Under the pieces are notes generated by a model. The model was not told the origin of the DNA and did no database searches. It worked only from the letters and a program-made list of their open reading frames with translations. Positions 1-10,935 of a DNA stretch of 64,000 nt are shown in pieces. This stretch comes from Luzula sylvatica (taxonomy: Eukaryota > Streptophyta > Magnoliopsida > Poales > Juncaceae). The stretch spans positions 46,639,552-46,703,551 of the forward strand of contig OX326956.1 in NCBI GenBank assembly GCA_946800325.1. Direction: 5' to 3'. Position 1 is the first letter of the stretch. The number at the start of each line of letters is the position of its first letter. The position numbers and the translations under genes are program-made.

Positions 1-847
1 ATTTTAGGGGGGTTATTGATGAGAGAGAATTGGTTAAGAAACCTGGATGGAGTAGGATCTCTTAGTTTCTTAATTTAAGTTTAATTGTGTGTATTTATTT
101 ACTTGTTTCATTAAAGATGATTAGTTAAATTTTATATATTTTGTAAATTTTAAATGGAATAAATTTTTTATTTTAGAAAGATAAATTTGTTATTTGTAAT
201 TTTGAAAGAACAAATTTTATTTTTAAATATTTTGGATGGATGTAAGGGTGTGTTTGGCAACATGTAATTTGTTTTGGAGGATGCAATTCGATGATCGCAA
301 AAGGGTTCGATTCAAGCAGAGAAAAAAAAAACGAGTCGGTAGTTACTACTCTACGAAAATATGGACTTTCACGATGAAGTCAGCATGTTGTCGGCACGAG
401 ATCGTCATTAACACGGACCCCAAAAACACCGAATACGTTATAATTAGCGGGGCCAGAAAAAACTGAAGATTTTAACGTCGAAGATGCCGAAACCTTGTTT
501 TATTTGTTTTGTTTCGTATTAGTGTCGTGTTGAACAAATCTACAATAAAAAAAATTTTGTGGTCGTAGAAGATGAACTTTAATTTAATTAATATTTTATT
601 GTTTTAAATATTGAAATTTTATAATGTCATTTGCATGAATTGTTAAATAAATTGTGAATTAATTTAATTACATCATTAATTTTTTTGTAACTAATTAAAT
701 CATGGATTTCAATTAAAAAACAAATAAATAATATTTTCTTACAAGTTATCATAATCTCTCAAATCAAACAATTCACAATTCATATGGATGATCAAATACA
801 TGTAGATGTAATTGAATTATCAAATACATGCATTCTATAATCAACGA
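1..847. other. AT-rich non-coding DNA
   Basis: No coding region that I can support. A GTGTGTTTGGCAACA stretch near 246 resembles the start of a common plant MITE type, but I found no matching end. The short open frame at 236-466 has no recognisable domain. Confidence 0.5.
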
Positions 848-1402
848 TTAATTTTCCTTTATAATAAGCAACATATGATATTTCGTTTGGTAATAGAATA
901 TTCTGGTTCTTTAACTGATGTCCATCTGAATTGTCTACAATTCTTCGCATCATTATTGTTCCAGGATGACCTGAACGTTCGTGCCAAACAATAAAATTAT
1001 TTTGTGAATTATTAAATTCATTTTTCATTATAGCATGATGTGCTTTAATTGTATTAATATGTGTATAATACAAGCCTATTGACAAATCAGGCAATTCTTC
1101 TAACATGTATTTATTACCACAAAAAAATTTGTAATTTGAAACTTAATATTATCTTTATTCATTGTTTCAATGTTATGTCCATTTCGGCGGATATCCTTAA
1201 AAGTTAACAAATTTCTTATTGATTTAGTAGATAATAAAGCATCATATACTATGTTGCACGGATACGGATACGGCGATACGGCAATTTTTAAAAAATCACG
1301 GATACGGATACGGCTATATAGTTATTATTTTAATATATTTATATTATATATAATTAAGAAATTAAATAATAAATTAATTATATTTTAAAATAAATATCAT
1401 GA
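848..1402 (+). repeat. Left arm of a ~0.55-kb inverted repeat
   Basis: It is nearly identical in reverse complement to 3370-3955. The arm holds copia pre-integrase sequence plus the first ~150 bp of the hAT MITE, so the copying came after the hAT insertion. The two arms differ by an indel of about 30 bp inside the GGATACGG repeats. Confidence 0.85.
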
Positions 1403-1778
1403 CAATAAATAAAATCAACGTAACAATACAAGTATCAGAAATTTACAGTACAAGTATCATAAAACTATCGTAAATTTATTCTAGAAGTATCCTAGAACTA
1501 ATTTAGAAATATCATAGTAGTATCATATATAATTTATTTAAAAACATCATCGGCCAAAATATATTTTGGGCCGAAGTATCATAAATGGAGTATCTCAGCC
1601 GTATCCTGAAAGTATCCCAGCCGTATCCTGCCGTATCCCCGTCGTATCCGAAAAAAATAAATATTTAAATAATCGGATAGGCCACGTGGCGTATCCGAGC
1701 CGTATCGTACCCGTATCCGTATCGGATACCCGTATCCTCAGGATATTTCTGCATTTTTCAAGTAGCCGCGTAACATAG
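1249..1778. mobile_element. hAT-type MITE, 8-bp target duplication
   Basis: It starts CTATGTTGCACGGATAC and its right end, reverse-complemented, starts CTATGTTACGCGGCTAC. It is flanked on both sides by ATCATATA (1241-1248 and 1779-1786), a perfect 8-bp duplication as made by hAT transposases. The interior is rich in GGATACGG-type repeats and has no coding capacity. A second full copy lies at 25410-25837 and a truncated one at about 3370-3553. Confidence 0.85.
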
Positions 1779-1793
1779 ATCATATATTATAAA

Positions 1794-2458
1794 GAGAGTT
1801 TTTAAAAAAAAACCTAACATGTTTGGGATTTGTCAAAATACCCCTAATTTTTAGATTACTTCAAAAATCCTCTAAAAATTTAATTTAATTTTCGAAAACC
1901 CCCACTAGTGTTTATTTTAACATTCCATCCAATTTTTCTTTTTTTGGACAAAAATACCCTTATTTAATTTTTTTATAAATTCTTTTATTCAATATAACTT
2001 AATAAATACATAAATAAATTAAAAAATTCACGTTATTATACTAAAAATATATTATGATAATATTTTACAACTCACTTTTTTTGTTTTACTATTTATAATA
2101 TACACAGTATTTTTTTTTATTAACAAATACTATTTCATTTTACAATTTTAATTGTTTACATGAAATAATTGTATATAAAAAATCATATAAAAAATTGTAG
2201 AATATTATAATAAATAACATAAAATAATATTATAAAATATTTTTTATTAATTTATATTGAACCAAAGAATTTATAAAAGAAAATTAATAAGGGTATTTTG
2301 GTCCAAAAAAAGAAAAAAATGGATGGAATGTTAAAATTAATACTCGTAGAAATTTTTGGAGAATTAAACTTAATTTCAAGGGGCATTTTGAAGTACTATA
2401 AAAGTTAGGGGGTTTTTCACAAATCTCAAAAAATTAGTGGGCTTGTCAAGAATTTCTC
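1794..2458. mobile_element. Mutator-type MITE with long terminal inverted repeats, 9-bp target duplication
   Basis: It begins GAGAG and ends TTCTC, with inverted arms of roughly 215-225 bp (1794-2010 against 2240-2458). It is flanked by perfect 9-bp copies of TATTATAAA at 1785-1793 and 2459-2467. Long inverted arms plus a 9-bp duplication are the mark of Mutator-like elements. There is no transposase. It sits next to the hAT MITE: its target duplication overlaps the last two bases of the hAT duplication. Confidence 0.9.
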
Positions 2459-2960
2459 TATTATAAATTTAGTTCCTTTAGAGAGTAAAATATTGGCTCC
2501 TCCGGAGCCCTCAATCAAGTTTGAGGTGCCTGATATTGTATTGACATTCACTTTCATCCTTGTCAAATTAGAAAAATATTTTATGTCCTTAAGTATAGTA
2601 TGTGTCGTTGCACTGTCCGCTAGACATATACTATCGTCATCCATTTTCGTCATATTCAAAAGAAATGAGTTCTCCATGTCTTCATTTATTAAACAAAACA
2701 AAAATTACAAAACGATAAGATAATGATAATATGAAAATGATATGCTAAAAAAATACTCATAAAGAACAAAAACATATTAGAAAATAAAGATACGATGAAC
2801 CACTATTAATAGAAAAAATATTCTAGTATTGCGCATCCATGCCAGAAAGGGATCGAATGCTCGTTATCACCATTCGCTTCTCAGAATGGACTAGAACCTG
2901 TCGGACGAAACTCATGATTTTTAAGCTATAGTTTGTTATTATGTTCAACTACAAGCATAC

Positions 2961-3369
2961 ATGAATAAATGTACGATAAATAAATGTGAATATGCTTGCA
3001 ACTTCTGGTGCATAGTTTAAATAAGCAACTTCGGGTGTGTTAATATATAACTTCTAGTATACAAAACGAATTTCGTAAAATTTAATATTATAAATTCAAA
3101 TACATATTTCCTTAATAAAGTTTATTTAGTGTACTGTTTTAATAAAGTTTAACAAAATCAGAAATAAATAAACTACATATTCTATTTCATTTAGGGCTTG
3201 TTCGGCAACACAAGGAATAGAGGAATGGACGAATAGATAATAGTCACTATTCAATTTTATTCCAATATCATTCAGTGATATTAATGGAATTAAATTATTG
3301 GTTTAAAAGATATAAATAATGACTAATGACCAAACTTCCGTTGTTCATAATTCGAACCCACATCCAATC
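2961..3369. other. Non-coding spacer between copia pieces
   Basis: AT-rich sequence with no coding signal. GGGCTTGTTCGGCAACA near 3194 resembles a MITE terminus, but no partner end is visible. Confidence 0.45.
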
Positions 3370-3955
3370 ATGATATTTATTTTAAAATATAATTAATTTA
3401 TTATTTAATTTCTTAATTATATATAATATAAATATATTAAAATAATAACTATATAGCCGTATCCGTATCCGTGATTTTTTAAAAATTGCCGTATCGCCGT
3501 ATCCGTATCGTATCGGATACGATACCCATATCCGTATCCGTGCAACATAGTATATGATGCTTTATTATCTACTAAATCAATAAGAAATTTGTTAACTTTT
3601 AAGGATATCCGCCGAAATGGATATAACATTGAAACAATGAATAAAGATAATATTAAGTTTCAAATTACAAATTTTTTTGTGGTAATAAATACATGTTAGA
3701 AGAATTGCCTGATTTGTCAATAGGCTTGTATTATACACATATTAATACAATTAAAGCACATCATGCTATAATGAAAAATGAATTTAATAATTCACAAAAT
3801 AATTTTATTGTTTGGCACGAACGTTCAGGTCATCCTGGAACAATAATGATGCGAAGAATTGTAGACAATTCTGATGGACATCAGTTAAAGAACCAGAATA
3901 TTCTATTACCAAGCGAAATATCATATGTTGCTTATTATAAAGGAAAATTAATCGT
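3370..3955 (-). repeat. Right arm of the ~0.55-kb inverted repeat
   Basis: Reverse-complement partner of 848-1402, about 1.97 kb apart. It carries the truncated hAT MITE end (GCAACATAG at about 3542-3551) followed by copia pre-integrase sequence. Confidence 0.85.
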
Positions 3956-4170
3956 TAGACCATCACAAATTAGGATTGGGAATGAATCACCCAATTTCCT
4001 TGAGAGTATCACGGGTGATATATGTGGGCCTATTACACCATCATGTGGACTGTTTAGATATTTTATGGTATTAATAGATGCATCTACTAGATGGTCACAT
4101 GTTAGTTTATTACCTTTTCAAAATGTCGGATTTGCCAGATTATTTGCTCAAATAATTAGATTAAGAGCAT
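3554..4170 (+). pseudogene. Copia pre-integrase and integrase-core fragment
   Basis: The open frame 3693-4220 encodes a GAG-pre-integrase segment with the H-x3-H motif (WHERSGHPG) and then the start of a retroviral-type integrase core (GDICGPITPS and LIDASTRWSH). The core is lost after about 4170, where the frame runs into AT-rich DNA. A TAATAAAT stretch upstream breaks continuity with the protease side. It is a fragment only, with no LTR, reverse transcriptase or RNase H. Confidence 0.8.
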
Positions 4171-4394
4171 TGAAAAAGAAGTTTTTTTTATTAAAGAAAA
4201 TTAAGTTCAAAAATGTTTAAATCTAGACTCGTCAATAAAACATATTTGAAAAATTATTTACTGATTTATTTATTTATTAAAGATTACAGATTGTAAATAA
4301 AATATTTGGATAATGAAAAACATTATAAAACATAAACATATATAAGAACAACAAGGTACAATTTAAACTTAACATGAAACTACCATAAACTTTT
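4171..4394. other. AT-rich spacer
   Basis: No gene. It ends at the 5' edge of an LTR. Confidence 0.5.
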
Positions 4395-4683
4395 TGAAGG
4401 AATTACAGTTATAGATCAACTAATAGATTGCACAAATGAAAATAGATGAACGTACGCGTTCGTCGAAACGATTGGATGCATAATAAAATTATGCAAATCT
4501 GACAGAAAACACATAGTCCGTCGTGACGGACTGGTGGTCCGTCGTGACGGACCAGAGGAGTTTTCTTGACATGCATAGGTAATACACAGTCCGTCAGGAC
4601 GTACTGGTTGGTCCGTCGTGACGGACCAAAGAGATTTCTATGTACCAATCTGTGAGTATGAGTCGTGACGGACTGGTTGTCCA

Positions 4684-5076
4684 TAGAGGTGGCAATCGGG
4701 CGGGTCGGGTCGGGTTCGGGTCGGGTCATTTCGGGTTCGGATCGTTTCGGGTTGCGGGTCATTCGGGTCATCGGGTCGTTCGGGTCACGGGTCGTTCGGG
4801 ATCGGGTCGTTTCGATTTTCGGGTCATTCGGTTCCGGGTCGTTTCGGTTTTTGGGTCATTCGGGTTCGGCTCGTTTCGATTTTCGGGTCATTCGGTTTCG
4901 GGTCGTTTCGGTTTTCGGGTCATTCGGGTTCTGGTCGTTTCGGTTTTCGGGTCATTTGGGTCTTGACTATTTTGATTTTCGGGTAATTCAGAATTTACAA
5001 AATTTGATTTCGAATCATTCGATTTTTCAAAAATTTAGTTTTCGGGTAATTTTTGATTTATTTCGCCAGCTCTAGT
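4684..5076. mobile_element. Short hAT-type element with TAGAGGTGGCAA terminus
   Basis: Ends are TAGAGGTGGCAA and GCCAGCTCTA, flanked by perfect 8-bp copies of GTTGTCCA (4676-4683, 5077-5084). The interior is a degenerate array of TCGGGT/TTCGGG-type units. These leave several reading frames open by chance (Gly/Ser/Phe-rich), which are not genes. Confidence 0.85.
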
Positions 5077-5088
5077 TGTCCATCATCA

Positions 5089-6262
5089 CTACAACACATC
5101 TGCTAACTAGGGACATGCCGTCCCAAAATTGCTGTCAGAATAAGGACGGGCCGTCCCTAAAATGAGTAAAATTTTGGGACCGTCCGTCCGAATAAGCTTT
5201 TTGGGTCGGCCCGTCGCAAATATTTAGGGTCAGCCCGTCCCAATAACAATACTGTCCCAAATGGTTAGGGACAGTCCGTCCCAAAAATCGAGTAGGGGCG
5301 GGCCGTCCCAAAATTTATATTAATTAACAAAAAAGAATCTCTTTTTTTCTCTTTCCCCGCAATCTTCTCTCTCTTTCTCTCCCACTTCTTTCTCTCTTTT
5401 ATCCCTCTCTCTCTCACTCCTCTTGGCCAGACCAAACTCGACGAGAGATGGAGATGACAGCGGGAACGAGCACGGGAAGCTCCAGATCCACGAAGTTCCA
5501 GATCGCCAAGCACGAGAAGCGGCACTTACCATTACCTTCTTCCAGATCCGCGAAGCGGGCGAGAGCGAGAGCCAGCGCGAGAACTAGAGCGAGAGCGAGC
5601 GCGACAGTGAGAGCCAGTGAGAGAAACTAGAGTGAGAGCGAGAAGCGGACGAATATCCAGATCCACGAATCCAGATCCACGAGGGTCATCTACCTTCTTC
5701 CTCGCAAGCAAGCATCGGTGCGGCACTTACCTTCCTCCAAATTCCAAAACATTTAAAGTAAGTTCTTTTTTTCTGGATTAGGGTTTCAACTTAGAGTTCT
5801 ATTTGTTATTTTTTTTTAAAGTAATTTTAAGTGGAAAAATAGGATCTTGCTGGCTAGTTGCAGGTTTCAATTAGGTTAATTTTGTTTAATTAATATTTTT
5901 GTTAAATTGTATTTATTATTATTTATATATTTATTATTTATTTTCAGATTTTTTTAGATTTTAATAGTTAATATTTTCAGATTATTTATTACTGTTAATA
6001 TAATTTTAAAAGGATGAAAATTTAGGGTTTAGGATTTTAATAGGATTTTATATACTATTTTCAGATTATTTATTATTATTAGTTTAGTTTTAATTAATAT
6101 TTTTGTTAAATAGTATTTAAAATTTCGGATTTTAATATTTTGGTGGTTTAATTTTAGGAGTTTCGTACCCGCGGGGAATGACGAGGATGCGACGAAGGCT
6201 GAGGAGGACTGTACCAGCGGGGAATGACGAGGAATGACGAGGCTGCGACGAAGACTGAGGTG
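5089..6262 (+). mobile_element. CACTA-like (En/Spm) element, right terminus unclear
   Basis: It starts CACTACAACA. Subterminal units such as GGGACGGGCCGTCCC are repeated at about 5108-5310, as in CACTA elements. A CAT triplet flanks both edges (5086-5088, 6263-6265), which fits the 3-bp target duplication. The right edge reads ..GAGGTG and is not a clean inverted copy of CACTA, so it may be eroded. A pyrimidine-rich stretch (5320-5450) and an Arg/Ala/Ser low-complexity stretch (5450-5700) follow. No transposase is seen. Confidence 0.6.
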
Positions 6263-6974
6263 CATCATGACGGACAGTATGATCCGTCATGATGGACTAT
6301 GGAGATAAACGGATATATCAGTAATCGTTACTAGTTTATCATGACAGACTACAGTTCGTCATGACGGACAATGATCCAAATTATGAATTGACAGTTTTTC
6401 TTAAGATACTCATTAATTCTCAATTAACGGTGGCTTTATTATAAGATGGCCAGCTATTCATCTCTCTCTGAATCATTCTTTGACAGAAACATTCTTGTGA
6501 GACAAGTTGCAAAAGAGAGAAAAGAGATTGGATCTTGAGAAAGTTTACGGCGATTTTAGGGGAATCGCGCGTAACCGAGAGACGAGGCTTACGGTGGATA
6601 TGGGTAGAGAGGTTTCAGCTGAAGCATTTGCTGTGATCTAGCGAGAGCACGTTCGAGGAAGGTCGAAGGGCAAACCGGAAATCAATCCGGTTTTATTCGA
6701 CAAATCGGAACTTCGAGCAAGGTGTCGAATCGCACGGGGGTGGGACGTGCGTGTTACCGGAATCGAAGCAAGCAAGCAAGCAGCAACTACGCGGGGGCTC
6801 CGTGACCAATTTCACGCGGTATGTTTATATCTATACAATAGTTATACTCCTAGGTAGTTGCATTTTATGATTCGTGCTTTCCTATCGGTGACATGGTCCT
6901 CGAGATCGGGTCAGACCGGGCCTCACAATCCGCTGCGCGAGGCTCGGTAGTGACGCCGATTCCCAACACTCTTC

Positions 6975-8166
6975 ATAGTACATACGATAAGAACATTATT
7001 TATGATAATAACTAGATTAAACTATGGATATTAAAAGTGTCATCTCCAATCATGTGAGCGAGGTAATTCTCCACATTCAAATTTGTCACACTTGTGGGCA
7101 TATTCGATTGGTCTTCATTATCTTGACAAACAAAATTGATCTCTTTATTATTTTCTTTTAGTGAAGATTGATAAATCCTGACAAGATGTTTCGGTGTACG
7201 ACATGTACGCAACCAATTCCCTTTCACACCACATATGAAGCATAAAGGTTCGGACCCCTTGTGAACTGTATTATGTTGAATTGTCATCTTTTCATGTGCG
7301 GGTTTCTAAGTGTAACCTCGACCTCGGCCTCGTCCACGACTGCGCCACGCCCCCGGACACGATCTCTAAATGAGGAAATATTCATATTTGGGAGTGGACG
7401 AGAACCCGTTGGACGAGATTCATGATTTTTTAACAAAAGCTCGTTATTTTGTTCTGCTACGAGCATACACGATATTAAATCGGAATATTTCTTAAAATCA
7501 CGTTCTTGATATTGTTGCGGCAGGAGCATATTCGAGACATGAAAATCAGAGAATGTTTTCTCTAACATATCTGCATCGATAATGTTTTATCCGCTAAGTT
7601 TCATCTGTGATGTAATTTTAAGCATTGCGGAATTATAATCAAGCACATATTCGTAATCTTGAAACCTCACTTGCATCCATTCATATCGAGCTTTTGAAAG
7701 AATTATAGTTTTTTTATGATCATATATTTCTTTTAAATTATGCCACAAAACATGGGGTTCCTTAACCGTAAGGTATTCATGCTTTAGCCCATCATGTAAA
7801 TGATGACGTAAGAAAAGCATGGCCTTTGCCTTTTCTTAAGTTGACGTTTTGTTTTCCATTTTTATGGTGTCTCGGAGACCCATAGCATCTAAATGAATTT
7901 CCGCATAAAAAATCCATGATAATTAGTTTGTGCCCGATATTTTCAAGGCAAATTTGCATAAATGGGTTGATTAACATGTTAATGTTAATTTGCAAATCTC
8001 GTGCGTATGTATCATGATATGAAATATCATGGATTAACATGCATTAACTATAGTTTTTCTAGATTAGCCATTTTGCAAATTTCGTGCGTAAGAGAAAAAT
8101 AATAAATATTCTTACCTTCACCGAAAATATCAAGATTCAAGGAAATAGAGATTCGTGCCGATAACA
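6975..8166 (-). pseudogene. Copia gag remnant with zinc knuckle
   Basis: On the minus strand from about 7930: a gag segment with HLHDGLKHEYLTVKEPHVLW, then KARYEWMQVRFQDYEYVLDY, an Arg/Gly-rich linker and a zinc-knuckle-like CFICGVKGNWLRTC. The last has Asn where the knuckle His normally stands. Stops and frameshifts near 7840, 7580 and 7290 break it. The primer-binding region borders the LTR at 8167. Confidence 0.8.
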
Positions 8167-8516
8167 TGTTATGAAATTAATAAAACTAGAGAATTTTTTT
8201 TGGAAAGAACACTCAAGAGAATCATGGAGATTTTATTTCTTGAATTCTTATGTTAAGCATCACGACAAAGGAGGATTTATATAGCATACAATATTCATCC
8301 ACACACCTACACATGTACACATATGTATCATGATATGAAATATGCATTCGACGCATATACACATATATGTCATGACATGGATTATCCATGAGACACATAT
8401 GCATATGTGTCATGATATAAATTCACGTTTGAAGACACATGCATACATATATGTCATGTATGTTACATATAATTAATTCATACAAAATAAACATAAATAC
8501 ATTCATATTTATAATA
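8167..8516 (-). mobile_element. 5' LTR of the copia remnant (minus strand)
   Basis: It starts TGTTATGAAATTAA next to TTCGTGCCGATAACA, the usual border in this copia type. Its sequence resembles the solo LTR at 32950-34623, including repeated TATCATGATA-like motifs. The far edge (about 8516) is approximate. Confidence 0.6.
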
Positions 8517-9499
8517 TCATGGTCTTTTTCATTTTAATATTATTTTCCTGAAGTCAAAATTGATTTTTATTATATCCAAGAAATATTAAATCATAAATTT
8601 TGTTGTGATTTTTTTATAAAAACAAGATTCTTTATTTGTTATAAAAAATACTAAAAATATTGAGCCGGCCCTGAATATAATTGAATGTTTTCAGCTTAAT
8701 ATAATTAAGTCACCAGGCTCAAACCATCAATACAAATGCATGTACAATTGGATCTACTGTTTAAGGTGACGATTTCTGAAACTCATGTCATATAATTGGG
8801 TCTTCCAGAACATTTTTACTTTTTGTCAATTTTTAGAAGATCTTTAATATTTAATATTTCGATTTGGAAAGATTTTGGTTTTATTAATTGAAGATATTTT
8901 TTATTGAATTTGAACGAGTTGGATGAGATACAATGCAATTCAGATAATTATTTCCAAGAGCATGCAATTCAGACATTTCACAGAAATCTTTACGGGTAAA
9001 TCTCGAAATTGCGAAAAAATGAAATTTTTGCGTTTATGTACAGTATAAAAGATAATGCACATAATTAATTAACGAATTTAACTAATCATTACAAATGATA
9101 TGATTAATTGAACCTTATTCTGCTCTACTATATACATTAATAATAGCCATGCTATAATTAAACTAAACTTTAATAATATATAAATTATCATAATCACGCT
9201 TTAATAATATATATATCATCATAGGAACATTTTTATCATGATTTTTTTTTATTAAATCCAGCAAATATACAAAGAAACCAGAATACAATCCAAGATTTTT
9301 AAATTGAAATTTGATTTGATTTGATTTGATTTGATTTGATAATGTCAACCACAATAATAAAATGGGATAGGAGTGAATTATGGACAAAGTGAAATGAAAA
9401 TATATTGATTTATTTGTCAACCCCCGATGATTTGTTATAAAAAAAATTAGTTTTAATTTCTTATTATTTCTATATCGAATCGGATGGTTTTGGATCCTG
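8517..9499. other. Non-coding AT-rich DNA with a (TTTGA)n microsatellite
   Basis: No gene supported. A pentanucleotide repeat (TTTGA, about 6 units) lies at about 9308-9340. GAGCCGGCCCTG near 8660 resembles a hAT-type terminus found again near 44845. Confidence 0.5.
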
Positions 9500-9575
9500 G
9501 ATTGGTCTAGTCATTATCCTCTGTTATTTTTCATAATTGAAAATAATGAAATTAGTCAATTGCCTTTCAAATATA

Positions 9576-10005
9576 TGCAACATAACAAATATTAAAGAGT
9601 ATGATGCATAACTAAAATTAAATTATATTTTTTAGTTGATGATCAAATAATTAATAATATATTATTATTATTTTTTTGTCTACGTTGAAATATTTATAAT
9701 TTAATATTACATTTAAATTGTTTTTAACTTATAAATTATTTTAATATGCATGTAATTTCAACATATTGTATTAAATTTTTTTTTTGTTAACACATTTCCG
9801 TACATAATTGTACGTATTGTATTCGTAACAATTGTATTCATAACCGTAAAAAAGGAACACAAAAATCCAAAAAATTTAATAATTATTTCGAACAATATAA
9901 AAGAAACGTTCTCTTTATAAAGAAAAGTTATAATGATTAGTTTTGAGTGATTGAAACGACTTAAAAGAACAAAACACATCATATTAAAATAATATAATTA
10001 GTTAA
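9576..10005 (+). repeat. Direct repeat copy 1 upstream of the RNase III gene
   Basis: Nearly the same sequence as 10191-10620, starting GCAACATAACAAATATTAAA. A diverged third copy lies at about 27366-27650 upstream of the RNase III paralogue. Confidence 0.8.
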
Positions 10006-10190
10006 AACTATATATTGTGAGATGTTGTGAGACACAAAATTAAGTTAAAATTCAGACGTTTAATCATATGTTGTGAGAGATTGAGAGACACAATATCATT
10101 AGTTAAAACCTAATGGACTCTAACCCAGTTGATTATGTGTGAAACACAAAAAATCATATGTTGTGAGAGATTATGAGTTCGATTCCCATT
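10006..10190 (+). repeat. Fragments of a tRNA-derived SINE
   Basis: The stretch 10120-10190 contains CCCAGTTG (A-box side) and GAGTTCGATTCCC (B-box side), like the intact SINE at 24888-25022. Its head and tail are missing. A second, shorter fragment precedes it at about 10015-10085. Confidence 0.55.
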
Positions 10191-10620
10191 GGCAACATAA
10201 CAAATATTAAAGAATATGATGCATAACTAAAAATAAATTATATTTTTTAGTTGATGATAAAATAATTAATAATATATTATTATTACTTTTTTGTCTACGT
10301 TGAAATATTTATAATTTCAAATTACCTTTAAATTGTTTTAAACTTATAAATTATTTTAATATGCATGTAATTTCAATATTTTGTGTTTAATTTTTTTCTA
10401 GTTAACTTATTTCCGTACATAATTGTACGTATTGTATTCGTAACAATTGTATTCATAACAGTAAAAAAGGAACACAAAAATCCGAAAAATTTAATGATTA
10501 TTTCGGACAATATAAAAAAAACGATCTCTTTATAAAGAAAAGTGATAATGATTTGTTTTGAACGATTGAAACGGCTTAAAAGAAAAAAAAACATCATATT
10601 AAAATAATACAATTAGTTAA
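10191..10620 (+). repeat. Direct repeat copy 2 upstream of the RNase III gene
   Basis: Partner of 9576-10005, offset by 615 bp. Confidence 0.8.
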
Positions 10621-10851
10621 AATATTCAATTTAAATATATATAAATAATAATATCCAGACGTTTAATCATAAAATTAAGTGTACTCGAATGTAGAAAGTC
10701 ACAAAATTTCTATTCATCACAATAACCAACGACCCAACTCAAAACATTCCTTAATTAAACTAGTTAATTCTAACTTGTGAAATTTCACCCCATAACAGAA
10801 TAATCCTTGCACATCTTCGTGCTTTATTTTTCTTTTGGAAAATCTCGGCCG

Positions 10852-10859
10852 TTATATAA
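10852..10859 (+). promoter_or_regulatory. TATA box of RNase III copy 1
   Basis: TTATATAA, 77 bp before the ATG, in a block (CGGCCGTTATATAACCTCCC) kept in the paralogue at 27688-27695. The conservation between copies supports it as the core promoter. Confidence 0.7.
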
Positions 10860-10935
10860 CCTCCCTTCATTCTCATTCTTTCAAACAAATATCGAAACCT
10901 TTCACTCCTTCATCTCCATCCTCTCAATTCTCACA

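Larger units (their letters stand above)
848..2960 (-). mobile_element. Ty1/copia retrotransposon remnant (gag end, protease, pre-integrase), split by two MITEs
   Basis: Read on the minus strand. Positions 2960-2820 resemble the gag tail of the copia remnant at 7.0-8.1 kb. Positions 2701-2468 encode an aspartic-protease-like stretch (CLADSATTHTI). After two insertions, 1240-848 encode the GAG-pre-integrase segment (WHERSGHPG). Removing the hAT (1249-1778) and Mutator-type (1794-2458) insertions and their target duplications leaves one reading frame across the join. The element has no LTRs here and is cut at 848, so it is dead. The inserts are therefore younger than the host. Confidence 0.8.
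4395..6968 (+). mobile_element. Copia-family LTR, apparently solo, carrying two nested DNA transposons
   Basis: It starts TGAAGGAATTACAG and ends CCGATTCCCAACA, the same ends as the LTRs at 19667-20802, 43382-44318 and 54575-55676. No primer-binding site follows. The flanking 5-mers are CTTTT and CTCTT, an imperfect (4 of 5) target duplication, so it is probably a solo LTR. The U3 part holds palindromes of the form GTCCGTCRTGACGGAC. A hAT MITE (4684-5076) and a CACTA-like insert (5089-6262) interrupt it. Confidence 0.75.

Noticed and set aside
4640..5075. Long Gly/Ser/Phe-rich open frames on the plus strand
   Set aside because: They come from the TCGGGT/TTCGGG repeats inside the hAT MITE at 4684-5076 and have no start context or splice structure.
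5265..5726. Arg/Ala/Ser-rich frames (about 60-86 residues)
   Set aside because: Low-complexity DNA in the CACTA-like insert. No conserved domain or intron structure.
10807..10935. Upstream extension of the RNase III copy 1 frame
   Set aside because: It starts with a non-ATG codon and crosses the TATA box. The paralogue supports the ATG at 10936.
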